Shown here: positions 10,603 through 23,135 of the stretch, one piece after another
How the letters are laid out: every line of letters begins with the position of its first letter
Numbering within the stretch: the first letter of the stretch is position 1
Assembly (NCBI GenBank): GCA_018907035.1
Contig: JACCIC010000213.1
Coordinates: forward strand, 124,001 to 188,000
Source of the DNA: Sycobia sp. Sy_11
Taxonomy: Eukaryota > Arthropoda > Insecta > Hymenoptera > Epichrysomallidae
Length of the DNA stretch: 64,000 bases
Direction: 5' to 3'
Program-made: the position numbers and the translations under genes
The notes under the pieces: generated by a model
Databases searched by the model: none
What the model was told of the DNA's origin: nothing
The model's input: only the letters and a program-made list of their open reading frames with translations

Positions 10603-12475
10603 TTCTCTCCACGGCCCGTGCGAATGTCAACAATGTCCGTGAAAGTGTTTTACAGGGAGGGGGGGGGCTAGGGGCGCTCAAACGTCGAATTAGAAATGAA
10701 AGGCCTCGGTGCTGCACTGCCTACTCATTGTTCGAATGTAATCGGCCACTTCGAGGGAATTACTCGTGAACGAGAAATGAATTATTTGAATAATCTTGCC
10801 GGATCTCGGGCTCTTCGAGGATCATCGAAATTTGCGTCGGGGAAACATGATTTCGCATAGATATGTCTGTATCGTGTGTCAATTTGAAAAACCGATCCAC
10901 GACGCATCGAGCGAGTATCGCCAGTCACCGTATCGTCCAATTTTTCTCCCGACTCGCTTCTAGAAAATCAGTCTAAATCCCATTGAATCCGCCAGTGCGT
11001 GTGATTAACGAAGGAATATTTATTTATTTTTTTCTTTTTTTTTTTTTGCAATTACAAAATGCATAATATCAAATTAACGCTGTCGAGCGGCACTGCGAAT
11101 TCCAGCGAACGATTTCGCGATAACGAAACAGTGTTCGGCGGCTTGCGGGGGCGAGCGAGGATTTTCGGTGTCGCTCAGATTACCAAAATCATAGCCATCG
11201 AAATGCCCAAAATGGGAATCCTCGTCAAGGACGCATGGCGCGCGGCATTCGTTTTATAAGCGCGCAGTCACTCGATATCTCTCGAATGCGTACGCCCGCG
11301 TATCGTATTTATGGTATTAGCGTTTTTAATTTTACAATTGTACAATAATTTAAAACCAATTGCTTTTTTCTGAGGTTGCTCGCGGTCTTTTTTTTATGCA
11401 AAACATTCAACAAATATTTTAACAAATAGATAACTTTTATCCTATATTATGTACCACTTTAATATTACTTCCTAGTGTCAGCGATACAGCAATAAATATC
11501 CAGAAAATGGAATTGCTATGTTATTTGAAAAAACGAAACAGTACAGATTGACAAGTGAGTCAGAAAATTACAGATTTATTTAAATTAACTCTACATCGTG
11601 AGAAAAAAATATTCCAAGGCGAGTCATTCTTTACCTTTTTACTCTAGTATGTATTAGAGCTTCTTTATTTATAATAAAAGCTACGGATTTTCGTTGGAGA
11701 GATGACAGGCAGCGATTTTACTTGCATAACTTAAGATTGATTTATATGCGGTTGCGTAAGTCGAGATATCGTATAAAAAAATTTTTTTTGAAATTTTTTT
11801 TCTCTCCGTACGTCATAATTCGTACTTCCAACATACGGCCCGATTGAGATTTAATTCTAGTAACGGCAGATGTTCAATTTCGACACTTATAGATTATTAT
11901 CTATAAGGGGTCTGCTGGCGTTGTACGTTATCTGACGTACGTAGAGATTTTTTTTTTATATTTAACAAGAAGACAAGATAAAGTTGAAAGTCGTAATAGT
12001 AAATTCAGGCAGATTGTATAAGTTAAATTATAAGTATTTTTATATTAATAAAATAACATTGATCCATAGAAATATTTCAACGATCATAATTTTGTGACAA
12101 AAGTAATTCCGAAACGTTTTTGTTTATTTTTATAGAATTATGTAATGAACGCTATGATTTAGTTACAGAACATACTCAGCTCTAAATCTCTCTAAATTTC
12201 GAATCACCACGTCAAAGCTTAAACGAATAAGCAATTATTAATTATCAGAAAAAATTACAATAGAAAGACAAATTAACTAGAAGTCATGATCTTTTGCTAA
12301 TCAAGTTAATTTTAACATAAATTCACGAAGTACCCTATAGAGGTGTGAATCCATTACAAAGTTTAGAGTTCGTCGGGGAAATTGCTTGGACGAATTTTTC
12401 TCGAAAGCGTCAAAATCACGCACGATCCGACATAATTCGTTATTTCGGTATATCCGGAAAGCCAGTAATCAAATC
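10603..12475. other. Mixed non-coding region
   Basis: 10603-11290 is of intermediate composition; 11300-12475 is AT-rich. Apart from a MITE-like inverted-repeat element at about 11.8 kb no gene or RNA is supported. Confidence 0.5.
11801..11947. mobile_element. MITE-like element with short terminal inverted repeats
   Basis: The left end (11801-11825) begins TCTCTCCGTACGTCA and the right end (11923-11947), read on the minus strand, begins TCTCTACGTACGTCA. The match continues to a shared CGTAC with a few mismatches, giving arms of about 25 bp around 97 bp of interior. The interior holds a perfect 8-bp hairpin (CTTATAGA/TCTATAAG, 11886-11907). Both ends abut T-runs, so a target-site duplication cannot be told apart. 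There is no coding capacity. It fits a non-autonomous DNA transposon remnant, but no superfamily can be assigned. Confidence 0.35.
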
Positions 12476-12477
12476 GC

Positions 12478-12478
<1 letters not shown>

Positions 12479-12519
<41 letters not shown>
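12479..12519. repeat. (TA)n microsatellite
   Basis: Pure TA array of about 41 bp. Confidence 0.9.
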
Positions 12520-12524
<5 letters not shown>

Positions 12525-12599
12525 GAAAGCCCGTATGAATCATACAAGGAGCCAGCATCCGTGCCCGTCGCGCATAAATCGCAATTAAATTAAACCAAT

Positions 12600-15200
12600 G
12601 CGTTTCAATGTATCCGCGCAGAAACATGCATTCCCATTCGTTCGACGGGCGGGCGGGGGGGGGGGACTTGGGAAAAATAAGAGAAAAGAGGGGAAAAAAA
12701 CGATCGCTCGCCAAAGGTGCCTTGACTAATGCGATAATACTCATTCCTGCGAGATCAAAAAAAAAAACAAAACAAAAAAAAAACAAAAAAAAAAAAAATC
12801 CCCGCCGCCCTCCTCATGAATAAAACAGTGCCACCGCCATCGACGGGGGACAGCATGGTCCAGGGAAAAAAAGTCGGAGAATGAGAGATAGATAGAGAGA
12901 ACCGTCGAGGGAATCGGGAGAAAACACTTCTGGCCGCTGGACAAGATATATTTGAAGAATAAAATACTCAAATAAAGGAAGTGTCTTGGATGGTTGGAGC
13001 GGGGAGGGACGAGATTCGCACGAGGGAGAAATTATTAAAGGCACATGTCGAAAGACAGGATCAAGCTCGGGGAATTACAGGGCCACAAGCATATACACGT
13101 TTAAGGCTACCGTGGTTCTTTTCTCCTTTTCTACTTCGCCCCTCCCCCCCTCTCCTCTCTCTCTCTCTCTTTTTCTTTCGCTGCCGCTAACGCCGACACA
13201 CACGCGCGCGCGCGCGCGCCCGCAGATTTTTCTACATTTCGCGCGCAATAGACCGAAGTTAGAGGACAGCGACTGGAGGCTTGTGGGCCATCCTCTTTCG
13301 CCTTTATTCTTTATGTGAAAAAAGAGGTTTGTGAATGGATGAAAATTTCGCGCTCTGGTTATTCGGTAGGTGGTATAAAAAGTGAAGGCAGGGGACGGGG
13401 GATAGACGGAAAGGTTGATTGACGATGACTCAAAAAGTCGGTGGTGTGCCGCGCAAAGATTGCTTCTGGGTAAGATCAAACGGGAAGAAGATCAAAAAAT
13501 GTCCGGCAAAGGGCAAATTGCATACTGATTTTGATATTATACGTTCCGTTACAATTACTTATCTTTAAAGCATGGTTAGTTTCTTGGGTACAAGATTTCT
13601 GGTACATACACAATAAATCGACTTTATTAATAATTTATCTCTAATAACGAGTTGTAAGAGAATCAATTTGAAATATCTTTATTATATCATTGCACTATAT
13701 TGAAATAAATATTTATATTATAAATCAGGTATTTCTAAGTAATATTTAGAACCAATATGTATGAATAAATATTTTATTTAATATGCACAGAAATCTTATA
13801 CATAAATTATAATGTAATTGCTGATTTTTCACATTACAATACAACTCTTATTACTGAAAAAGTACATGAAGTCTGTCTTAAAAATTTTATGAAAGAAAAA
13901 TCATATTGATACGACTTAAAAAAAAAATGAAACTCAATTGGAAATACACGAATGTTCGTGTATTACTACAGAATACATTAAGCATGCAAGAAGATTTATT
14001 CCTACGGCATCTCTCGCGCTCGAATCACTTTAATGATGATGAAAGCTCACGAGTTGGAGGATTTAAATAAATCGAGCACAATTCAAATTGAGATATACGA
14101 TAGCCTATATATTATAATCTCGTCATTTCCATTCTTTGCTCAAACGTTCTTCGGATTTTTTCTTTCCTTCCGCTACAAAAAGCTCGCTTTCATCGTGTCG
14201 TAAATATTAGCGGCTGCTGTCAATTCGTCGAGCATCATCGACACATGCGCATCGCGTGGAGCGGCGGAATTTCGTATGCGAATGTGATTATCGACGGGGT
14301 GAAGCCTGCGACAGATAGAAGGAAAAATAGTTGACTTCCCGATGGATGAATAATCCACCGTGTAGAACGACGCGCCTTCGTGCCTAGCGATTAAACGTCC
14401 CGCGGCACTGGGCGAGAACGCTGCGTTCTCCAACGACGACAATACCCGGCGAAAGGTCACTTAATGACGAGCGAACTCGTCGTGGCTACGTGTCAAGGAC
14501 CGGAAACACGACCGACCGCTTGGGTTGAGCGAGACAGACCGCCAATGACGAATCTCGGCAGAAGGGGTAAAAGAGCCGCGGGCCGGGGGGGGGGCGACGA
14601 AGATGCGACGGAACGCGAGACGACAGACGCGGACGATCGGCCGACGAACGAGGAGAGGGGTATGAACAAACGAATCAAAAAAAAAAAAAAAAAAAAAAAG
14701 AACAAGAACGTAAAGAGAAAAGAGGGCCGCTGCCTCGATGCGCGAGCGATGAGAGACTGTAGGAAAATATCGCTCCCCCCCCCCACATACAGCCACCACC
14801 ACCCTCTCGCCGTCCGTCCAAAGAAGCGCGCCTCCCTGTATCCATATCCTTTATGTCCCGGACGCGGCTTATCCACCGTGCGTGCGATTGACAAAGTTCT
14901 CCGCGTCAGCGGGGCCAACGGCCAATCCTGACGGCGGCGGCGGCGGCGGCTCACTGTCACACTACTTTTCCGCCGCCCCTCCCGTTCCCGCACCGCGGAG
15001 AGAGGGCGACGCGGTGGGGCGGGGGGGGGGGGGAGACGCGAGGTATACACCTGGCTCGCGCCGGAAGATAAGAATTTCCTTTGCCTTTTGCTCAACGTCA
15101 AAGGCGAGGAGCGGGAACGCGCGCGCCGCCTCGCGCAAAACTCTCCTCTTTTTCCTGCTTGCAGCTCGCCCCCGCTCGTATCCCGAGATGCAGTGTCTGG
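12600..15200. other. GC-rich non-coding block with homopolymers
   Basis: Contains a G-run at 12655-12665, A-rich tracts at 12758-12798 and 14678-14699, a CT stretch at 13151-13172, CGCG runs at 13203-13219 and a G-run near 15021-15034. Long frames at 14464-15101 are open on both strands and dominated by K, R, P and S, as expected from homopolymers. 13500-14160 is AT-rich with a perfect palindrome at 13943. Confidence 0.5.
13943..13964. repeat. Perfect 10-bp inverted repeat
   Basis: AATACACGAA and TTCGTGTATT flank TG. The spacer is too short for a natural hairpin loop without opening base pairs, so it is better viewed as a palindromic protein-binding site or a chance event. Confidence 0.6.
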
Positions 15201-16601
15201 CCAGGGAACTTGTTCGAATCAATATATATATATATATAGATTATATCCCTGCTTCGATGAAGAATTTGCCTTTAAATCTCAATTTCCTTTATAGAGGCGA
15301 GCGCGAGAATAAAGTGTCTTTGACTGAAAGTGACTTGTTCAGATACGTTTGTTCGCATTTTTGTATAATTCAGGCGACCAATGATGTAAGAAATCTTAAA
15401 AACGCGGGACAAATGACATCGTGGAAAATAATTGCATAGTTCGATATTTCTATTACGAAAGTTATGGTTTTTCTTTTTATCTTATTGAATTAAAATTAGA
15501 CACCGCAATTTTTGAACAGCGATTTTGGCTTTTATTGTATCTCGAGCTTGAATCGTTAATACATGGTTTTTTTTTTCTATTGATTCAAAAATCAAAGAAC
15601 AATTTTCAATGATCAAACCGGCGGTAAATACACGATTGGCAAAATTTCTTAGTCGAAGAAACTATTAAGCAGAACCATCATAATGCTATTTATGATAACT
15701 CGTGCACTCCTTCATGCACGAGAAACACAGTGGGCTCTTCTATCTCTAACGAATAACTTCTGACTTCCAAGATCAGCATTTGTCTTATTTTTCTGGCTCA
15801 GTTAAAGCGGCTGAAGCTCGATACCGCCGACGTCCAAATTAATAGCTGGATAGCTTCTGTTTTACGCGACGTCATTTAGGACGTCTGCTTCGTGATCTTT
15901 TGAACTTTAGAGAATTTGAACGTTCGTACTCCCAGAATGTGCTGGAAATAATGAAAAAGATTCGTATTCATCGCAGACTGGATTGAGATCCGTTATCTCG
16001 TTTTTCCCTAAATCTGAGTCAGTATTCCATTTCAGCGATGCTGTTGCATCTCGAATTCGTGCTAATTATTGTGCAATTGATCACTTTATTCTATCATCTC
16101 CTAAAAACAATCGCACTATTCGTAAGATTCTACACTCTCTATATGTAACAAATAACAGATGTCGACAAAGATATATATACATAATATCAGACAATCTCTG
16201 CTTAACTAAAGACAATTAATAAAATTGAAATTATTCCAAATCTGACAGTTGAGTGAGAAAGAAATACTCGCGACTGTTCTCATTAAAGTTGCGAATTTCA
16301 TTTGATATTTAAGCAATCTTGGATCGGACGTAAAATATATCAACTGGAGCCTTTTATTATAGAAGCAACGCGAAAGACACCCTAAAATTATTCAATTGTC
16401 CGGAAACGATAGCCGTTGGGCTTAAGAAAAGACAAACAAACGAAACAAGCCAACAAAAAACAAAACAACGCACATATTTCTATACCGTTTCAAAATCGGC
16501 AAATGGTCCATGCTCGAGCGTTCGGACAGACTTCTCCGTCCCTCTTTAACGTCGCGACTGATTATTATGGGCATCAATAGTTACTACTGGCTCGCCGCCG
16601 C

Positions 16602-16617
16602 GTATATATACACACAC

Positions 16618-16671
<54 letters not shown>

Positions 16672-16674
16672 CAG
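16602..16674. repeat. (TA)n with embedded CA
   Basis: TA array of about 70 bp with a short CACACACA insert near its left end. Confidence 0.9.
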
Positions 16675-18281
16675 CATTTTTAGCTCTAGCATTTTATTCG
16701 CGCAGCCGCGCTTCCTCGCGTATAATGAGAGACCGGCGAGTCGCTTCTATCCGATATTCATGTCCAATTATTTTTCGTCCTATCGAGCACGATCGTGAAA
16801 ATGTCCATATCCTATTTTTATTTTTTTCGCCTCCTGACCATTCAGTCGGATTTCTGTACTGTTTTTTTTTTTTTCATTCCCCCGTTTGTCGCGGACTAAC
16901 GAACGCCGATGAAACTGTGGCGTGATATACCTCGGTAAGGGGGATTGCAAACGTAATCGCGCGGATGGATCGACATTGCTGGCTCAATAAATCGATGAAC
17001 TATATAGTTTTTTTTATTTTTTGAGAAAATCGAGGTCTTATATACGAGTTCGTCGATTATATGCATAAATCGAATGTTTTTTTTTAAAATGTCTGGGAAT
17101 TTTGAGGATATTGTAAAACTGAGATTTATTTACGTTATGGTTTTGTTGTATACCCTGATGCATCTATCATACATGTTTAAACAAGACATAAGCAAATAAA
17201 ATATTATTGCATGGTTATTACAATTATTCACTATATTTATATAATCTCATGGTCATTACAATTATTATATGTACATAAATGTACTTTTTTAACTTGATAA
17301 AGATAATATAATGTGATTGGGAAAATTTTGTTCTTCAAAAACAACAAATTAGCGAAATGAGTAAAAGATCGAATGGATCCGTTAATTTAATCAATGTACA
17401 GATGAAAAAGAAAACGAACACGAGAATCATGAATACAGATACGCGGCGATACGAACGTCGGCAGAAACGAACACATTTGCGGACGGACGGATGTAAATGT
17501 GTCATTTTTATCGGGCTGTTATTCTGCGCGGATGTAACATTGACGAGCAGCCGTATCGCGCATTTTGCCCTAGTAACGCGTAAAAGAGGAAAAAAAAATA
17601 AAGAGAGAGAAAATTCCGCCGTCGGTAATTGTAAACGTAACGGCGCGCCACTGGCCCAGTTCCCTCGACCAGAAACGTCATTCGTTGAACTTTCCAAAAG
17701 TTTATTTCGCCTGATTTCGGTAGGATTGCACGTGCGCACGGGATTTTGGTATATACAGGCTTATCAAAGGAGACTCCGATATTACGCCTGAATTCGATAT
17801 TACGTATATCGTTATATAATTAACAATTGATAATATCTGAACGGATTATTGATAATATTGCGTAAAACTGTAACAGTCATTTGAATGTACAGAAAATTCG
17901 GCGTTATTCGAAATGAAAAAAATTTCGTAAAATCGACCATTCGATCGAGTTTTCTTTTTTATCAAATAAATAAATAAGTGAATATAAGTAAATAGGAAAC
18001 GTTCAATATCTAATAGCGCCTCCTCTTTATTTACGAACGTGAACTAAAATGCCAATAAAATATCGAAATAGAGTCGACGAGCAATTATTACCTAATACGC
18101 GATACAAAGACTCTTTCCTCCACAGTAGCTTATCGTCGTAATATCAGTTAGAACACGTCTTATCCCCAACGAGATCGCGCAATCCTTAATTCTTAATCGT
18201 TCTAATCGATGACTCAAGAAACGCGCCTCTATCCACCCGTATATACAAAAACATGCGGCTACAATAAATTCAAAAGGAGAC

Positions 18282-18351
18282 CTATATATATATATATATA
18301 TATATATGCGTGCGCGTGTGTGTGTATGTGTATGTGTTTATGTGTTTGTGT
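18282..18351. repeat. (TA)n-(GT)n compound microsatellite
   Basis: About 25 bp of TA passes into GT-rich sequence with scattered A and TT interruptions. Confidence 0.85.
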
Positions 18352-18437
18352 GCAAGAAAGCGCAGCGAGCTTGCTTCTTGGCCACGATTAATCTTCGTGG
18401 TGCCGATGCTCCTTTAACTGACGTGCAGCCGTCGATC

Positions 18438-18442
<5 letters not shown>

Positions 18443-18489
<47 letters not shown>

Positions 18490-18490
18490 T
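18443..18490. repeat. (TA)n microsatellite
   Basis: Pure TA array of about 45 bp at the edge of a CpG-rich block. Confidence 0.9.
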
Positions 18491-19430
18491 AAAACAGGGG
18501 ACGCGTGCGCGTCCGCACGGGCGAGGACCGCGGGGGCGGTTTAATTAAGGCGCGAAAGAAGAAGGCGTCGCGACGTCGGCGGGTGTCCCCGATCCTATCC
18601 ATCCATCTATATCGTATATATGTATACATGTGTATACACATGTAGTATATAGGCAATCACCAGCGGGAGGTGGATGGATGGACGGACGGAGTGACGGACG
18701 GACGCGCGCGAGATCGCCTCCTTCGAGGCGCCCACCGCGGGTGGTCGACTTATTGGGTCGTCGCGTCGCGCCGAATTCCGCCTCGCCCGCCCCTTCCTGC
18801 CCCTCCCCCCGCAGCGCTTCGCGCGCATCGCCGTCGTCCCGCGGCGAGGATGCGGGGGCTTCGGGACTGCTGACTTTTTTACCAACCCCCCCCCCAATTC
18901 CACTCCACCCCCTACCCTTCCAAGGGAGCGTTTCGCGTGCGTGGTAGGAGCAGAGCTCGGGGATCGACCTAAGCCTCTCGCCCCCGCCCCCTCCCGTCCT
19001 GGGCTTGTGATGTTTGTGAATTGATATTAATTGGGGGTGGAGGGGCAGGCGGGGCAGGAAGCCCGGTTAATGCAGAATCCGATGGGCCGCCGAAGTTCCC
19101 CTCCCATGTATATGTCTATATACATGCATGGATGATTAACAGAGAGGCGACTGATTGGGAAAGAATCAGCCGCCCGCTGGGGCATCCCTCCGGTCTATGT
19201 ATATATATATAAGACGGGTAGCTCTCGTAAATTAAATTCTTTTCGGACCCTTTCATTATTTTCATACGATGACTGGGCGGCGAGAGAAAAAAAAAAGGGC
19301 ATCCGAGCAGGCCGAATAATACGGCACCGCCGGGCGCGCCATTGCCTCTCGACGCGGATAATAGATATATTCACTGAGAACTCGTTTCAGGGAAAAAAAA
19401 TGACCGAGCCCGAGTGACGAATCGGAGAGT
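18491..19430. other. CpG-rich non-coding block
   Basis: GC-rich sequence with GGAC-type short repeats (18669-18700), C-runs (18888-18895) and G-rich stretches (19032-19060). Long frames occur on both strands with R, P and S-rich products, so none is called. A 20-bp perfect palindrome lies at 18625. Confidence 0.5.
18625..18644. repeat. Perfect 20-bp palindrome
   Basis: TACATGTGTATACACATGTA is fully self-complementary. It sits between TA-rich sequence and a CpG-rich block. It may simply derive from alternating purine-pyrimidine repeat slippage. Confidence 0.7.
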
Positions 19431-21787
19431 GAAATGAAAATTTTTGGAATAATTAATACGAGCATGGTTTATTACAAAAACTTCCTAGATCCCGTGAATG
19501 ACTTCAATTTCTTTCCTAATTTGGCAGTAAATATCTTTTCAGTTGCTTTGGTTCATAGTGAAGAAAGGAAATTTTCTGTTGTTATAATCTTTTCAATTGG
19601 GCCATTGGCAATCGATGATTTTTATCAATAGTTATCTCGAATCTTCAAATATCTCAATTATTTAGTTGATAACTCGCGTATTGAACAATATCATCGATGT
19701 ATTCACGAAACAAACCTCGACAATGACGGATATTAAATATTTATTTTGGTCGACTACTCTTACAAATTTGAAATAGCCACCTTAAGAAAATAGATGTTTG
19801 CACATAATGCATGCAATCTGTATAACGAGAGTATTTTATTCGTACCGAATGAAAATCTCTCTATACGTATACACAGGCCTGGATAATTATTAGTTTTTGC
19901 AAGCTCATCGAAATCGTTTTCACAATATTAATTTAACTTTATTAATATCCCGCCTATATAGATATTGATAAAACGGATGATAAATTATTATCAATCAATC
20001 GAGCTCAAATATTAACAGTGAATCAAAGTTTATTCTCCAAAATGAAATTTTTGGAAACGTAAATAGTCCCTTTCTTTCATCTTATTATCAGATATATTTT
20101 CGACAGGATTTTGTGCGCTAATGAAAATTGGTTTTACTCATTTTCGTTTATCTGGAGTGTGTAATTCGCCTTAATAGTTTCATTAAAAAAGACAAAAAAA
20201 AGGAAAAATATGGAGTTAAATTATGGCTACCGAAATAAATTAATAAATCCGATGTGAGGTCGGGATCGACTAGTGCGAAAGTGTATTATTATAATACATC
20301 GTTTTATTGAGGGCGCGAATGAAACAGATATTCTTAGTAATAGACGTGTTTCAATGGAAAGAGCATATATTATATTTTCTTCAATATTAACTCATTTCTC
20401 CTCGTTTATATTAATCACAAAATCAAACACCGAAGATAAGTAATTTTCAGAGCCAGCATAAGGTATCATCTAGAAAATTCTTTCAATTAGCTCTTAACTA
20501 ATACCGAGACAAGACGAGATCTCGTAAATTATTTTCATGGTATCCGAAAACAATTGGCAATTAAAGCATTGCCTTGGTCTTGACGAGAAAGTATTAATTT
20601 TTTCTAATTTAATTTTGAAAAACGGATAATCAGTCATTATAACGGTATATAGACATTCGGAAAACCAAGAGCATATTTTAATGATTAATAGTTTTTCGTA
20701 TCAAGACAATTGCAATAAAATCACCAATTATAAAATATTGTATCAAAATGTAAGTAAAATGACGCAACGTAATATAACTAGATGTTGACTTTGGTCCTTA
20801 TAGGACAAAGTTATTTTATTTTTAAAGTTGAAGTCGAGATAAAACATTGTGGTATTCATGAAAAACTGATCAAATAACGAGAATCAGTAATGTTTCTCTT
20901 TTACAACACAGATACCCATAATTCGGACCATCTTATGAACAATTGTTCCTATACTTATTAAGTAACTGTGATGCTATCGTAATATTTTTTGTTTATGTTT
21001 TCTTATCATTTAAATTTTGAGCAATTTCAAAAGGAAAATAAAATTATTAAATTAGTAGTAATTAAGTAATTAGATCTCATTTTTGGATGTTTATAAATGA
21101 GTTTCTAGATAAGATTTATAATAATCAAATTTAGCATTCAAATAACTTTCATTGCAGGTGTCAAATAACATAGTAAAATCCAGATCAAGATTTTGACAAT
21201 ACTTGTTTACAAAGTCTGGCCAAGACTAGAATCTTGGTCTTGAAACGTTTTAACACGCTTTTGTTTTGGCATAAAGGCTTAAATTCGACTATCAGTGGAA
21301 GAAAAACCAAGGCCATAGGTTTGGGTATTGGCGAATCCCTAATTTTACCACCATACGTTAATTAACTGTACGATCAGTAAAAAACCGCACCGATCCTTCT
21401 GTCGTACACATGCACTTTTATCAGTTCGTGCACAAATACACGATTGCGCATGTTATATAATAGGACGAGAGTTTAAAGTTCATCAGGAATGAAATTTCTT
21501 AAGATTTACAGCTTAGGAAATTATCGACATCGACGCAGCGCTTAATCATTCCAATTTATATTTCTGCCATATTTACGTTTCTCCCATTCGATAACTATAA
21601 ATATCCATACAAGTTCGGTAAATGATCGCGAGCGTACAAATCAATATTTGTATTATTTCGGAAATAATTGTCAGCCGCGAGTAAATAATAAGAAGGCGCC
21701 CCGAGAGCAGATGCGCCATAAATTTTATCGATACTTTTCCAATAATAATTCTGGTATATAAGTGCGATGGGGGAGAAAAAAATATTT

Positions 21788-21789
<2 letters not shown>

Positions 21790-21829
<40 letters not shown>
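21790..21829. repeat. (TA)n microsatellite
   Basis: Pure TA array of 40 bp. Confidence 0.9.
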
Positions 21830-21831
<2 letters not shown>

Positions 21832-22886
21832 CGACACGCTGCGCGACCCTTGGTGCAAGCACAGGCTCGATGAGCGATAAGATCGATAACAATCTTGTTA
21901 GGGGAATTCCATATTGTCGAGAGCGAATGTATATATGATATATCTATACATTCAGCAGGAGGGCCGGCGTGGAGGTCGATAAACGTGACGCACATCTAGC
22001 GATAGACGAGCGCGACAAGGATGCGCCTATATAATATTCTTTTATGTGTGAAAAGACGGATGATTGCGGCGGACAATGGTTTATATTATATTCAAAGCAT
22101 ATATATATATATACATAGATAATTGATCAATTTCCGATGGTCGAGCTTGTAATGCAAAATTGAACTGAGATGTGAAAAAACTCGTAACTGTCCTCACTTC
22201 GTCTGTTTGCGTCTTAATAGACAATATACTCCCTCTTTGTCATCTTATTTTTTGTTCAAAAGAAATACCTTCGCGAGCCTCGATCGAATTTCCGAATGGC
22301 TCGATTAATTAAGGTTCCTGTTTTCATTTCCCGCTCGTTTTATCGCCAGTCACGCCGAGAATGTATAACGACGAAATCGAATAATTGACCTCGAAATTAT
22401 CACTGAATTATGAAGAATCATTGAATGGAGGTCGTTATGGTAGGCAAAAATTACGGTGTATTTAAAGAGTTCGGAACGAAATCTGCGATCTTCAAGTCAA
22501 TTTGCGGAATTGAAGTTTTTCCTGTTCGAATCACCGTATACTTGAAGTTGCTTGCACCTCCCATTTATTAATTAATTTAAACGTGGATGAAATGTGAGTA
22601 CTTTTTGTTTCTCCAGTTGTGCAGGCGTAGATATCGTAAGCAATACAAAAAAAAAGAACGAGATACTTATTCCCCTTTCAAAGCGCTTTTTTATAAGTAA
22701 GACTTTATAAAATAATGATTAAGAAGCTGTATATGCAAAATTTTAAATGTTCAAATTTAAAAAATTTAAAAAAAAATGTTTAAATTTTTAAATTAACATC
22801 ATATGCTCTGAAAATTTATATACAAGATACTCTTGATATATTTATCTGCAGGTATATAATGTCACTAGTAAAGCATATATTCGAAC

Positions 22887-23135
22887 TTCGAGCAAATATT
22901 TTTGCTTGAATTGAAAAAATTAAACGATTTATCCATAAATTAAGAGAATATTCGCTAGATTTGAGGCGACCTCTTCGAGTTTAAATCAACGATGTCTGCC
23001 TCGAGCAAAAATACTTTCTTCATTTCAGAACAATATTTGCTTGGCACAATTCAAGAAAATATTTGTTCGATAATAGAAAATACGTTTTTCTGTTTATGCA
23101 ATCTTCTTGTTACCGAAAAATTTTTCAAGCAAATA
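22887..23135. promoter_or_regulatory. Cluster of six TCRAGCAAATA-like half-sites
   Basis: Related 10-12 bp words occur in both orientations: a near-perfect inverted pair TTCGAGCAAA/TTTGCTTGAA at 22887-22910, TCGAGCAAAAATA at 23001, TATTTGCTTGG at 23034-23044, TATTTGTTCGA at 23060-23070 and TTCAAGCAAATA at 23124-23135. Repeated sites in mixed orientation within 250 bp can mark a transcription-factor cluster. A decayed repeat is the main alternative. Confidence 0.3.

Larger units (their letters stand above)
15201..18440. other. AT-rich non-coding spacer
   Basis: No gene is supported. Contains an 8-bp perfect hairpin (CTCGTGCA/TGCACGAG, 15699-15722), a TA/CA array near 16.6 kb and a TA-to-GT compound tract near 18.3 kb. 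A frame open on both strands at 17335-17791 has no splice context or family match. Confidence 0.5.

Noticed and set aside
14493..15101. 202-codon minus-strand frame
   Set aside because: It crosses an A-homopolymer (poly-F) and GGC repeats, is overlapped by open frames on the plus strand and contains no domain.
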